The position numbers and the translations under genes are program-made. This document shows, in pieces, positions 24,521 to 33,845 of a stretch of DNA of 64,000 bases (within the stretch, counting starts at the first letter, position 1; the number at the start of each line of letters is the position of its first letter). Under the pieces are notes generated by a model. The model was given only the letters and a program-made list of their open reading frames with translations, was not told where the DNA came from and ran no database searches. Source of the DNA: Nevskia ramosa DSM 11499 (lineage in GTDB: Bacteria > Pseudomonadota > Gammaproteobacteria > Nevskiales > Nevskiaceae); contig NZ_ATVI01000011.1 of NCBI RefSeq assembly GCF_000420645.1, forward strand, positions 1-64,000, read 5' to 3'.

Positions 24521-25315
24521 ATGAGCGCACTGCGCATCTTTTCCTATCTTCCCAATCCACGGATCGCGAAGGCGACGATCGCGGCGCGCTTGTGCGGCGT
24601 CACCCTCGACCTGCGCGGCGCCTCGGTGCCCGAGCTGAAGCACTGGCTCTGGGATTTCGATGCGCATGTGATGTCGGATACCGAGCGCGCGTCGCTGGAG
24701 CATCTGCTGCGCACCGCGAAGAAAGGCTTCACCAGCACGCTGTACAAGACCGAAGCCTTTCTTGCAGCGCATCCGTTCGGCACGGTGCCGGCCGCGTTCA
24801 GCCCTGATGGCAAGGTCGGCATCTTCGAATCGAACAGCATCATGCGGGCCGTGGCTCGCCTCGGTCACGACCAGGCCAAGCTCTACGGCGACGATCCGTA
24901 CAGCGCTTCGCGGATCGACAGCTTTCTCGACGCCAGCCTGCTGTTCGCCCGCGATACGCAGATCTATGTGCTCGCGCTGTGGTCGGGATCGCTTGCCGCC
25001 GATGTCCATCGCAGTGCCGAGCAGGCGTTCGCGACCTACATGGGTGGCATCGAGCGGGCGCTGCAAGGGCCAGCGGGCTTTCTGGTCGGCGATCGCCTGA
25101 CGCTGGCCGATATCTGCTTCATCGCCGAGCTGACCCTGTTCCACAACGAGATCAGCCACGTCGAGTTGCTGGAACGACTGGCCCTGCGGCCGATGCTGTC
25201 CTCCGCCAGCCGCGCGGACTTCCCCAAGGCCTTCGCTCATTTCGAACGCCTGCGCGCGATGGAAGCGATTGCACCGGACATCGAGCCTTATCTGCAGGCG
25301 CTGGGCAAGTACTGA
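24521..25315 (+). CDS. Glutathione S-transferase-like protein
   Basis: A 264-residue GST-fold protein. The N-terminal thioredoxin-like part is LRIFSYLPNPRIAKATIAARLCGVTLDLR. The C-terminal alpha domain contains LVGDRLTLADICFIAELTLF, a clear GST_C block. An insertion of about 60 residues between the beta strands makes it longer than usual (~210). A glutathione-binding (ES)NSIMRAVARLG segment is seen around residue 105. It probably conjugates an electrophile to glutathione; a fungal eEF1B-gamma-like or TCHQD-like relationship is possible. It is between the flavodoxin-like and the second GST gene on the same strand. Confidence 0.83.
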   Translation: MSALRIFSYLPNPRIAKATIAARLCGVTLDLRGASVPELKHWLWDFDAHVMSDTERASLEHLLRTAKKGFTSTLYKTEAFLAAHPFGTVPAAFSPDGKVGIFESNSIMRAVARLGHDQAKLYGDDPYSASRIDSFLDASLLFARDTQIYVLALWSGSLAADVHRSAEQAFATYMGGIERALQGPAGFLVGDRLTLADICFIAELTLFHNEISHVELLERLALRPMLSSASRADFPKAFAHFERLRAMEAIAPDIEPYLQALGKY

Positions 25316-25367
25316 GCAAGCCGCACTGAAGCGGATCCATCCGCCACAAAACGAGGGGAGCACCATC

Positions 25368-26018
25368 ATGAAACTACTGCAGTCATTCGGTCCGAATCCG
25401 CGCATGGTGCGGATGTTCATTGCCGAGAAGGGCCTGTCGATCCCGTTCGAAAGTGTCGACCTGTTCGGCGCCGAGAATCGCCAGGAGGCCTACCGCAAGA
25501 AGAATCCGGCGGGCGGCATTCCCTGCCTCGAACTCGACGATGGTCATGTGCTCTCGGAGACCGGCGCGATCTGCGAATTCCTCGAAGAACTGCATCCGGC
25601 ACCGGCCCTGATCGGCAGCAATGCCTGGGAGCGCGCCGAGACCCGCATGAACCTGCGCCGCGTCGAACTGCAGGCCACCGAGTACCTCTACAACGCCTTC
25701 CGCTTCGGCCCCGGACTGGCGTTGTTCGAGCACCGCTTCCGCTGCGTTCCGGAAGCTGCCGACGGACTGCGCGCCAAAGGCCTCGACGGCGTTGCCCTGC
25801 TCGATTCTCTTCTTGAAGGGCAGACGTACATTTGCGGAGACCGGCTCACAGTCGCCGACCTGACGCTGTACTGCTGCCTCGACTTCTGCCTGTCGACCGG
25901 CCTGGTGATCGACCCCGCGCTCAGCAACATCAGCGCCTGGCTGGCACGGATGAATGCCCGACCCAGCGCAGCGGCCTCGCTGTCCGCTGGCTGGCAGGAC
26001 ATCGGCATGAAAGGCTGA
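25368..26018 (+). CDS. Glutathione S-transferase family protein
   Basis: A 216-residue cytosolic GST. The N-terminal domain is MKLLQSFGPNPRMVRMFIAEKGLSIPFE, with the cis-Pro motif GGIPCLELDDGHVLSETGAICEFLEE. The C-terminal domain contains YICGDRLTVADLTLYCCLDF. It conjugates or transfers glutathione, or acts as a thiol peroxidase, in the cytoplasm. The start is the ATG at 25368 with cgagggga upstream; earlier open frame has no family match. It is the last gene of the TetR-linked plus-strand group and ends convergent with a LysR gene. Confidence 0.88.
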   Translation: MKLLQSFGPNPRMVRMFIAEKGLSIPFESVDLFGAENRQEAYRKKNPAGGIPCLELDDGHVLSETGAICEFLEELHPAPALIGSNAWERAETRMNLRRVELQATEYLYNAFRFGPGLALFEHRFRCVPEAADGLRAKGLDGVALLDSLLEGQTYICGDRLTVADLTLYCCLDFCLSTGLVIDPALSNISAWLARMNARPSAAASLSAGWQDIGMKG

Positions 26019-26060
26019 GCCAGCGAAGGCTCGAGAAGGTCGTCGAGACCGGCGGCGGGA

Positions 26061-26966
26061 TCAGCGATCCACCCCGGTTTCCTGCTCGCTCAGCGCGGCC
26101 CGGAAATAGTCGACAAACGCACGTGCGGAGGGCTTTGCGGCGCGACCGGCTGGAAAGACCGCGTGGATATCAACGGTTTCCATCTTCCAGTCAACCATGA
26201 CCTCTACCAGGGCGCCGCTTGCCAACTCGGCGCGGCAGCCCCATTCGAGGGTCGACATGATGCCGAGCCCGGCAACGGCTGCGGCGGTTGCGCCTTCGTT
26301 GACCGTGGCGATCAGTCGCCCCTCCGCGCGGATGGACGTCGTCCGTCCATTACGTTGGAAGGACCATCCGGCTGGAGTGGCGCCCGAAGGACCCACGATC
26401 AGCGAATGACTGGCCAGTTCACCGGGAGACTCAGGCGTTCCAGCCCTTGCAAGGTACGCCGGAGACGCTACGAGCAGCCTGCGCGATTGGCCCAGAGGCT
26501 GCGCCACCGCGTTTGAATCGGTCAGCACTCCGAATCGCAAACCGACATCGATGCTTTCGTTCACCAGATCCTGACGCTGGTCGCTCATTTGCAGGGAGAC
26601 CCGCAATGCCGGGTGCCGATCCATGAACGCCGGCAGACGCGGTGCCAACTCGCGAACGGCGATCGGGGTCGATACCGCAATACGCAGGATACCGCGCAAC
26701 TCACCGGTGCCACGGGCGGCATGATCCGCCTCCTCCAGGGCAATCAGGATCGGTTCGATTCGATCGAGGTAGTCCCTGCCAGCCTCGGTGAGCGTCACGC
26801 CGCGAGTGGTACGGGTCAGCAGGGTTGCGCCCACCTCTTTCTCCAGCTCGGAAATGATTCTGGACGAGGACGGCTGCGACAGCCCCAACTCGCGGCCGGC
26901 CAGGGAAAAGCTCCTGAGCCGCGCCACGCGAGAGAAGAGTCGAAGTGAGAAGAATCGATTGTTCAT
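26061..26966 (-). CDS. LysR-family transcriptional regulator
   Basis: A 301-residue LysR regulator. The HTH MNNRFFSLRLFSRVARLRSFSLAGRELGLSQPSSSRIISELEKEVG is followed by a typical effector domain with RILRIAVSTPIAVRELAP. The DNA-binding region is closest to the group that regulates glutathione or oxidative-stress genes (family inference). It is divergent from the first peroxiredoxin-like gene; an AT-rich site TTAT-CAA-ATAA (26971-26981) sits beside its start codon. It probably activates the peroxiredoxin pair, and perhaps the GST genes whose 3' end it faces. Confidence 0.9.
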   Translation of the reverse strand: MNNRFFSLRLFSRVARLRSFSLAGRELGLSQPSSSRIISELEKEVGATLLTRTTRGVTLTEAGRDYLDRIEPILIALEEADHAARGTGELRGILRIAVSTPIAVRELAPRLPAFMDRHPALRVSLQMSDQRQDLVNESIDVGLRFGVLTDSNAVAQPLGQSRRLLVASPAYLARAGTPESPGELASHSLIVGPSGATPAGWSFQRNGRTTSIRAEGRLIATVNEGATAAAVAGLGIMSTLEWGCRAELASGALVEVMVDWKMETVDIHAVFPAGRAAKPSARAFVDYFRAALSEQETGVDR

Positions 26967-26970
26967 TTGT

Positions 26971-26981
26971 TTATCAAATAA
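26971..26981. promoter_or_regulatory. Possible LysR binding site
   Basis: The sequence TTATCAAATAA, with 4-base inverted arms, lies 5-15 bases upstream of the LysR start codon in an AT-rich patch unlike the surrounding GC-rich DNA. It could be an operator or part of a promoter. Support is positional only. Confidence 0.35.
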
Positions 26982-27075
26982 ATATTACTTGAAGAACGGG
27001 TCTACCTCTCAGAAATAGAATGACTAACCATGCACTCCAGCGCCAACCTGCGCCCTGAATAACCGGAGATAGACC

Positions 27076-27738
27076 ATGTCATTGCAAGCCAAGCTGGACG
27101 CCTTGAAAGCGAATTTCGAAACCAAGGCGGCGCCCGAGACTTTTGCGGCGATGCACAAGGCCACCCTGGAGCTGATTGCCAGCGGCCAGGCTGAACGCGC
27201 CCTCAAGGCAGGCGACCGCGCCCCGGCCTTCACCCTCGTCGATTCCGACGGCAAATCCGTTTCCTCGGCCGACCTGCTGCGCAAAGGCCCGCTGGTCGTC
27301 ACGTTCTACCGCGGCGTGTGGTGCCCGTACTGCAACTTGGACCTGCAGGCGATCGAAGCCGCCGCCAAGGATATCCGTGATCAGGGTGCCGAACTGGTCG
27401 CGATTTCGCCGCAAACCGCCGTATTCAGCCGCAAAGCCCAGCGCGACAACAAACTGAGCTTCCCGATCCTGAGCGACCGGAGCGGTGAGACTGCCGCGAC
27501 CTTCGGCATCCGTTTCGTGCTGCCCGAGTATCTGCGGGAGATCTACAAGATGTTCAAGATCGACTTGGCCGAGACCAATGGCGAGCCGAGTTGGACGCTG
27601 CCGATGCCTGGCCGTTACGTGATCGCCCAGGACGGCGTGATCGCCTACGCCGAAGTGAACCCGGACTACACCCGTCGTCCGGACCCGAGCGAGCTGCTTC
27701 CGACCCTGAAGCAACTGGCCCGCGCTGTTGCCGCCTGA
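27076..27738 (+). CDS. AhpC/TSA-family peroxiredoxin-like protein
   Basis: A 220-residue thioredoxin-fold protein. The core FYRGVWCPYCNLDLQA carries Cys83 and Cys86 (CxxC). This is the Prx-like2 pattern, not the single peroxidatic TxxC of classical AhpC. The N-terminal ~45 residues form a helical extension. It may reduce peroxides or disulfides. The ATG follows ccggag. It is divergent from a LysR regulator and upstream of a second CxxC thioredoxin-fold gene, so the two probably form a redox pair. Confidence 0.88.
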   Translation: MSLQAKLDALKANFETKAAPETFAAMHKATLELIASGQAERALKAGDRAPAFTLVDSDGKSVSSADLLRKGPLVVTFYRGVWCPYCNLDLQAIEAAAKDIRDQGAELVAISPQTAVFSRKAQRDNKLSFPILSDRSGETAATFGIRFVLPEYLREIYKMFKIDLAETNGEPSWTLPMPGRYVIAQDGVIAYAEVNPDYTRRPDPSELLPTLKQLARAVAA

Positions 27739-27769
27739 TCTGAACGCCATTCGCACGAGAAGCTCAGCC

Positions 27770-28300
27770 ATGAAAGTACAAGTCGGTCAAACCATTCCGA
27801 GCTTCACGGTGCAGACCATTCAAGGAAGACCGCTGACCGTTCCCGAGTCTTCGCCGAAATTCACCCATCTCCAGTTCCGGCGTTTCGCAGGGTGCCCGAT
27901 CTGCAATCTCCATCTACACACGTTTTTCAAAAGCTACGACCGGATCGAGGCTGCCGGAATACGTGAAGTCATTTTCTTTCATTCTTCAGTAGCCGAAATG
28001 AAGAAGTACCAGAAAGACATTGCCTTCGCAGCGGTAGCCGATCCGAGCAAGACCTTCTATGCCCAATTCGGCGTCGAGCGGTCGATATGGGCCAGCCTCC
28101 ATCCCCGAGCGCTGTGGGCGGCTATCAAAGGCATGCTGCTCGGCAAGATGGGCGTGAAAATGGAAAACGGCCCGCATGGCCTGCCCGCAGACTTCTTGAT
28201 CGATCAAAAGGGCATGGTGGTTGCCGCGAAGTATGGAACCCATGCCTACGATCAATGGGAAGTCTCCGAGCTGCTGAGTATTGCCAGGGGTGCTGGTTAG
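27770..28300 (+). CDS. Peroxiredoxin-like thioredoxin-fold protein
   Basis: A 176-residue protein of the Prx-like2 group. The motif FRRFAGCPICNLHLHTF has Cys42 and Cys45. The following HSSVAEMKKYQ and DFLIDQKGMVVAAKYG segments are typical. It shares the fold but not detailed sequence with the preceding gene. Start is the ATG at 27770 (no strong ribosome binding site; agctcagcc precedes it). It sits 31 bases after the first peroxiredoxin-like gene and is probably cotranscribed. Antioxidant function is the most likely role. Confidence 0.85.
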   Translation: MKVQVGQTIPSFTVQTIQGRPLTVPESSPKFTHLQFRRFAGCPICNLHLHTFFKSYDRIEAAGIREVIFFHSSVAEMKKYQKDIAFAAVADPSKTFYAQFGVERSIWASLHPRALWAAIKGMLLGKMGVKMENGPHGLPADFLIDQKGMVVAAKYGTHAYDQWEVSELLSIARGAG

Positions 28301-28532
28301 CATCTTGGCGGGTCTCATCGCCAACACGTACGCACGTCGTCACCGCCGAACGGCTACGCGAAGGAAAAGAATGCACCTGAGGTCAAGTCTTGCCTGCATG
28401 CGCTGACTACACTGATCGCCAGTAGCGGGAGCCAGAGCGGTCCCGATCCGAAAACCTAGAAGCGCTGACTGACAGCGGGCCCGCAACAGGCCGCGAGCCA
28501 AGCGCAAGTCAACGTTGGTGCAGGGAGAGATC

Positions 28533-29849
28533 ATGTATTGCTTGAGCTTGAAGGGACGCGCTTGCCTGCTGCTGGCAATCGGTCTGGGGATTTCGATGTC
28601 GGCGCAGGCTGGCGGCGGCTACTTCGTACTCGGTTATGGTCCCGAGGCAGCGCAATCTGCGGGAACCTCGACGGCCTTCGGCCTTGATGCGTTCGCCGGC
28701 GCTTCCAATCCGGCCAAGCTGTCGGCGGTCGACGATCGTCTCGATCTCGGGCTGATGGCGTTCATGCCGCATCGGCGCGCCGAACGAGAAGACTCCCTCG
28801 ATCCCTCCTACGATTTCTCGACCACCAGCAAGAACCAGTTCTTCCTGCTGCCCGAAGTCGGTTATGCCGCGCGCATCAACGAGGCACTGTCCTGGGGCCT
28901 GACGCTCTACGGCAATGGCGGACTCAACAGCGATTACCGCGGCGAAACCGGCGTCCCCGGCAACAATGCGGCGCCCGACAAATGCGGCAACCAGCCGGGC
29001 AATCTGTTGCTCGGCTGCGGCCAGCTGGGCTTCGACCTGAGCCAGCTGATCCTTGCCACGACACTCAGCTGGCAGTACGCACCGGGATACAGCTTCGGCA
29101 TCGCGCCACTGCTGGCCTATCAGCGCTTCAAGGCGTACGGACTGCAGGCATTTCAGGGCCTATCCGGACACCCGGATGCGGTCACCAACAATGGCTATGA
29201 AGGGGCGCTCGGCGCCGGTGTGCGCGTCGGCTGGTACGGGCAACTCCTGCCCTGGCTTAATGTTGGCGCGGCATACTCGACGCGGGTCTACATGCAGAAC
29301 TTCGAGTCCTATCGTGGGCTGTTGGCCGGCAATGGCTCGTTCGATATTCCTGAGAACTACAGCGTCGGCCTGTCACTGACGCCGATCGAGAAATGGACGA
29401 TCGGCTTCGACTTTCAGCGCATCAACTTCGGCCACATCAGGGCGTTTGGCAACGGCGTGCTGAATTCTCTGGTCGATCCCCAGGGCAATCCGCTGGGCAG
29501 CAATACCGGCAGCGGCTTCAATTGGAGAAGCCAGAGCAACTATCGGTTTGCGCTCGCGTATGACGTGCTTCCCTCCTTGACCCTGCGTGCCGGGCTCGCC
29601 TACGGCAGGCGTCCGCAACGCGATTCCAGCGCCAACTCGGTGAGCTTCAACCTGCTGGCGCCGAATCCAGTCCGCAATGTCACGGCCGGCTTCACCTGGG
29701 CGTTCACCAAGACCAACGATCTGCAGTTCGCTTATGGGCGTTATCTGAAAGGCACCTACGGCGGTCCTTCGGCCACCGCACTCGGCGGCAATGAAACGCT
29801 GACGCCATATGTCGAAACCCTGTACTTCGGCTGGAGTCATCACTACTAG
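28533..29849 (+). CDS. FadL/TodX-family outer-membrane channel
   Basis: A 438-residue outer-membrane protein. The signal peptide (LLAIGLGISMSAQA) is cleaved before GGGYFVLGYGPEAAQSAG. A NPA-type N-terminal hatch region (FGLDAFAGASNPAKLSAVDDRLDLGL) and repeated amphipathic beta strands follow, ending in FGWSHHY. Family members pass fatty acids or aromatic hydrocarbons (TodX, XylN). The ATG at 28533 follows gggagaga. Its neighbours include two SDRs, an Old Yellow Enzyme and a thioesterase, consistent with uptake of a hydrophobic substrate. The substrate itself is not identified. Confidence 0.88.
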   Translation: MYCLSLKGRACLLLAIGLGISMSAQAGGGYFVLGYGPEAAQSAGTSTAFGLDAFAGASNPAKLSAVDDRLDLGLMAFMPHRRAEREDSLDPSYDFSTTSKNQFFLLPEVGYAARINEALSWGLTLYGNGGLNSDYRGETGVPGNNAAPDKCGNQPGNLLLGCGQLGFDLSQLILATTLSWQYAPGYSFGIAPLLAYQRFKAYGLQAFQGLSGHPDAVTNNGYEGALGAGVRVGWYGQLLPWLNVGAAYSTRVYMQNFESYRGLLAGNGSFDIPENYSVGLSLTPIEKWTIGFDFQRINFGHIRAFGNGVLNSLVDPQGNPLGSNTGSGFNWRSQSNYRFALAYDVLPSLTLRAGLAYGRRPQRDSSANSVSFNLLAPNPVRNVTAGFTWAFTKTNDLQFAYGRYLKGTYGGPSATALGGNETLTPYVETLYFGWSHHY

Positions 29850-29925
29850 GACTGCGGAAGCCGGCGACGACGCGGCAGATCTGCGGCGATATCGCGGCGC
29901 GTCTTGTTTTTCCCGCGGAATTTAT

Positions 29926-29941
29926 TATGATGACCATCATA
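29926..29941. promoter_or_regulatory. TetR operator copy 1 (TATGATG-AC-CATCATA)
   Basis: A 16-base palindrome with 7-base arms and a 2-base centre. It lies at the end of the TetR leader and overlaps the first base of the start codon, suggesting autorepression. The same arms occur again at 30563-30578. Confidence 0.75.
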
Positions 29942-30522
29942 TGAAGAAGCCCGCCACTCGATCCAAGGAAACCACGCATGAGCGCATCGTCGCTGCCGCC
30001 GCGCGCGCCATCCGGCGCAGCGGCTATGACGGCACGAGCGTCGCCGACATCATGAAAGAGGCCGGGCTGACCCATGGCGGCTTCTACGCCCATTTCTCCT
30101 CGCGCGAAGCCATGCTCGCCGAGGCGGCGGACCGGGCCGGTGCAGACGCAGCCGCCGCATCGGCACGCGTCGCCGCCATGGTGCCGCCGGAGCAGGCCTT
30201 GCAGCGAATGATGTCGTTCTATCTTTCCAGGGAACACCTCAAGGCCGTGGAAACAGGCTGTCCGGTCGTGGCGCTGGGTTCGGAGATGTCGCGCCAGGCA
30301 CCGGAAGTACGCGGCGCGGCGACGCGCCGGATCAAGGAAATGATCGATGTCGTGGCTCGCCATTCGCCCGACTGGGGGCAACCGGAAGCGCACGAACGCG
30401 CACTCGTCATCGTCTCCTCGATGGTCGGCACCCTGCTGCTGGCGCGCGCCGTGGACGACCCCAAGCTTGCCGATGCGCTGCTGGCATCGACGCTGAAGCA
30501 CTTCAGCCCTACTGAATCCTGA
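29941..30522 (+). CDS. TetR-family transcriptional regulator
   Basis: A 193-residue TetR repressor. The N-terminal HTH THERIVAAAARAIRRSGYDGTSVADIMKEAGLTHGGFYAHFSSREAML is of the AcrR type (YcdC/RutR-like region). The C-terminal GCPVVALGSEMSRQAPEVRGAATRRI block is common in regulators that respond to hydrophobic or aldehyde-like ligands. The ATG follows directly after a palindrome that also appears before the next gene. This strongly suggests it controls both itself and the SDR at 30635. Its neighbours (FadL channel, SDR, OYE) point to a lipid or terpenoid ligand. Confidence 0.92.
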   Translation: MKKPATRSKETTHERIVAAAARAIRRSGYDGTSVADIMKEAGLTHGGFYAHFSSREAMLAEAADRAGADAAAASARVAAMVPPEQALQRMMSFYLSREHLKAVETGCPVVALGSEMSRQAPEVRGAATRRIKEMIDVVARHSPDWGQPEAHERALVIVSSMVGTLLLARAVDDPKLADALLASTLKHFSPTES

Positions 30523-30562
30523 ACGCGGCAGCACGCAGGTCGGCTTTCGACACGCGCTTGAA

Positions 30563-30578
30563 TATGATGAACATCATA
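30563..30578. promoter_or_regulatory. TetR operator copy 2 (TATGATG-AA-CATCATA)
   Basis: The arms are identical to those of the palindrome at 29926-29941, with a 2-base centre. It lies 57 bases upstream of the SDR start and about 40 bases after the TetR stop, so the TetR product probably represses this promoter. Confidence 0.78.
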
Positions 30579-30634
30579 AATTCTTCACCCGATGCAGCAC
30601 TTCCGCGCATCGTCATCGACAGAGAGGCACTACC

Positions 30635-31486
<852 letters not shown>

Positions 31487-31511
31487 TTACCGAACGGTAC
31501 GAGCATCGACC

Positions 31512-32780
31512 ATGGCCGATTCCACTTCCCTGCAAGCCAATTTCCTGACTCAAGCCTTGCGGCTACCCAACGGCAGTACCCTGCGCAATCGCCTCGCCAA
31601 GGCTTCGATGAGCGAGGCGCTGGCGACTTACGCCAATCAACCGACGCCGAAGCTCGTCGAACTGTATCGGCGCTGGGCGGCATCGGGCATCGGTCTGCTG
31701 ATCACCGGCAACGTGATGATCGACCGCCGTGCACTGGGCGAGCCCGGCAACGTCGTGATCGAGGACGAAACGGATCTGCCACTGCTGCGGCAGTGGGCGA
31801 GTGCGGCCACCGACCAGGGCGCGGCGATCTGGGTGCAGCTCAACCATCCCGGCAAGCAGGCGACCAAGGGCCTCAACGCCGGCACGCTCGCGCCGTCGGC
31901 GGTGCCGTTCCGTGCCGACATGCAGGCGCTGTTCGAAACCCCGCGCGCGGCCACTCAGGCCGAGATCGAGGACATCATCCAGCGCTTCGGCCGGAGTGCT
32001 GCGATCTGCAAGAAGGCCGGCTTCAGCGGCGTGCAGATTCACGGCGCACACGGCTATCTGGTCGGCCAGTTCCTGTCACCGCACCACAACCGGCGCGACG
32101 ATCGATGGGGTGGCAGCGCGGAGAAGCGGCGGCGCTTCGTGCTGGCCGTCTATGCCGAAATCCGCAAACAGGTGGGCGCTGACTTCCCGGTCGGCATCAA
32201 GCTCAATTCCGCCGATTTCCAGCGCGGCGGCTTCAGCGAAGAGGAATCGCTGGCGACGATGCAGGCGCTGGTCGACGCCGGTATCGATCTGATCGAAATC
32301 TCCGGCGGCACCTACGAAGACCCGGCGATGTCCGGCGCACTTCCTCCGGCACAGAAGGCTTCCACCGCAGCGCGCGAGGCCTACTTTCTCGACTTCGCCG
32401 AGAAGGCACGCGCCTCGCTGAAAGTGACGCTGATGGTCACCGGCGGTTTCCGCAGCGCCGCCGGCATGAACGCCGCGCTGCGCTCCGGCGCGCTCGACGT
32501 GATCGGCCTCGCGCGCCTGCTGGCCATCGATCCCGATGCGCCGGCGGCCTTGCTGCGCGGACAGGACAGCCCCCAGCAGGTGCGCCCGATCAAGACCGGC
32601 ATCCCGCCGATCGACCGCATGGGCGTCATGGAGATCTTCTGGTATTCGCTGCAGCTGCGCCGCATTGCCGACGGCGGCGATCCACGGCCCGGCGAAAGCG
32701 GCCTGTGGGCCTTCCTCAAGGCAGTGACGAAGAGCGGCTGGGGCACCTTCCAGACGCGGCGTCTTCGCGCCAAGCCCTAG
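31512..32780 (+). CDS. NADH:flavin oxidoreductase / Old Yellow Enzyme family
   Basis: A 422-residue OYE-type protein: LRLPNGSTLRNRLAKASMSEALATY, LITGNVMIDRRALG, WVQLNHPGKQAT, FSGVQIHGAHGYLVGQFLSP, VGIKLNSADFQRGGF. It reduces activated alkenes with FMN. It is clearly paralogous to the OYE at 8488-9816 and shares its extra C-terminal segment. No good ribosome binding site precedes the ATG at 31512. It belongs to the TetR-linked group after the SDR. A lipid, terpene or steroid enone is a reasonable substrate guess. Confidence 0.9.
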   Translation: MADSTSLQANFLTQALRLPNGSTLRNRLAKASMSEALATYANQPTPKLVELYRRWAASGIGLLITGNVMIDRRALGEPGNVVIEDETDLPLLRQWASAATDQGAAIWVQLNHPGKQATKGLNAGTLAPSAVPFRADMQALFETPRAATQAEIEDIIQRFGRSAAICKKAGFSGVQIHGAHGYLVGQFLSPHHNRRDDRWGGSAEKRRRFVLAVYAEIRKQVGADFPVGIKLNSADFQRGGFSEEESLATMQALVDAGIDLIEISGGTYEDPAMSGALPPAQKASTAAREAYFLDFAEKARASLKVTLMVTGGFRSAAGMNAALRSGALDVIGLARLLAIDPDAPAALLRGQDSPQQVRPIKTGIPPIDRMGVMEIFWYSLQLRRIADGGDPRPGESGLWAFLKAVTKSGWGTFQTRRLRAKP

Positions 32781-32808
32781 AGATTCCGCTGCCTTTCAGA
32801 AGCGACCC

Positions 32809-32898
32809 ATGAGCAAAATGAAATGGAAAGACGTGCCGACCCGGACGATCACGGTGGAGTCTTTCAGCATCACCGCGCATTCGTACCTGCCGTCCTGA
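32809..32898 (+). pseudogene. Small ORF resembling an alpha/beta-hydrolase N-terminus
   Basis: A 29-codon frame (MSKMKWKDVPTRTITVE...) between the OYE and SDR genes. The opening WKDVPTRTITVE is reminiscent of the first strand of alpha/beta hydrolases. The frame then stops, and no continuation was seen in other frames. It may be a gene remnant or a chance frame. Confidence is low. Confidence 0.3.
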
Positions 32899-32983
32899 AT
32901 TTCCTAGCGGGCTGATCCGACACGCGCGACGCCCACGGAAAGACGCGGAAGCAACCGACAAGAACACGCATGGAGAAGACGAC

Positions 32984-33766
32984 ATGAGCCAGACCGACAA
33001 CAGCGTTCCCCCAGCCGCAGCCCAGGATGTCGCCCTCATCGTGGGTGGCGGCCCGGGCATCAGTTCCAGTTGCGCGAAACTGTTCGCGGAGAACGGCATG
33101 CGCGTCGCCGTCGCCGCCAGGGATCCCGACAAGGCCGTGCTTCTGAAGCTCGAGAAGTCCCACGGGGTGCGACGGTATGCCTGCGATGGCAGTGATCCCG
33201 CCGCCGTCGAGTCGCTGTTCCAGGCGGTTGCCCGGGACCTCGGCTCGCCGACACTGGTAGTCCACAACATCGACGGCCGCAGTCTCGGCATCTTTGGCAA
33301 GCCGATCACGGAAGCCGACCCGAGCCTGGTGCTCGATGCGCTCCGCAACTCGGCGTTCAGTGCCTTCCTCGTCGGCCAGCAGGCGGCCCGGCTGATGCTT
33401 GGCAACGAGGTGAATGCCAACGGCGCAAGAGGAACGCTCATCTTCACCAACGCCAGTGCGGCGCTGAAGGGCTATCCCCGCAGCGGCGCCTTCGCGATGG
33501 CCTGTCACGCCAAGTCCGGGCTGGCCCAGAGCATGGCTCGGGAGCTGATGCCGCAAGGGATTCATGTCGCCAACGTGCCGATCGACGCCGCGATCGGCTG
33601 GACACAGGAAGACGGCAGCCGCGCACACCGGCTGGCAGGCACCACCGTCGACGACAACATGGCCGACCCCGACCGTATCGCGGAAACCTATCTGCAGATC
33701 CATCGCCAGCATCGGTCGACCTGGGCCTACGAGATCGTGCTGCGGCCGTGGACCGAGAAATGGTGA
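32984..33766 (+). CDS. SDR-fold protein with altered active site
   Basis: A 260-residue protein. The Rossmann part VALIVGGGPGISSSCAKLFAENGMRVAVAARD is present. The usual catalytic Tyr is missing: K177 is kept in AMACHAKSGL but the position four before it is Ala173. The C-terminal WAYEIVLRPWTEKW matches in style the SDR at 22451. This suggests a distinct subfamily, perhaps binding a nucleotide without normal dehydrogenase chemistry. The ATG follows tggagaagacgac. It lies between the OYE and a PaaI-type thioesterase on the same strand. Confidence 0.85.
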   Translation: MSQTDNSVPPAAAQDVALIVGGGPGISSSCAKLFAENGMRVAVAARDPDKAVLLKLEKSHGVRRYACDGSDPAAVESLFQAVARDLGSPTLVVHNIDGRSLGIFGKPITEADPSLVLDALRNSAFSAFLVGQQAARLMLGNEVNANGARGTLIFTNASAALKGYPRSGAFAMACHAKSGLAQSMARELMPQGIHVANVPIDAAIGWTQEDGSRAHRLAGTTVDDNMADPDRIAETYLQIHRQHRSTWAYEIVLRPWTEKW

Positions 33767-33845
33767 GCGTTCGCGATCTTGCCGATGCTCACCGCACGAA
33801 GCTGGCCGAACAGCGCCGGACTTGCCCCCAACACTGGAGAACGAC

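Noticed and set aside
28301-28532. Possible small gene before the FadL-type channel
   Set aside because: Short open frames exist on both strands but none has a ribosome binding site with protein-like composition.
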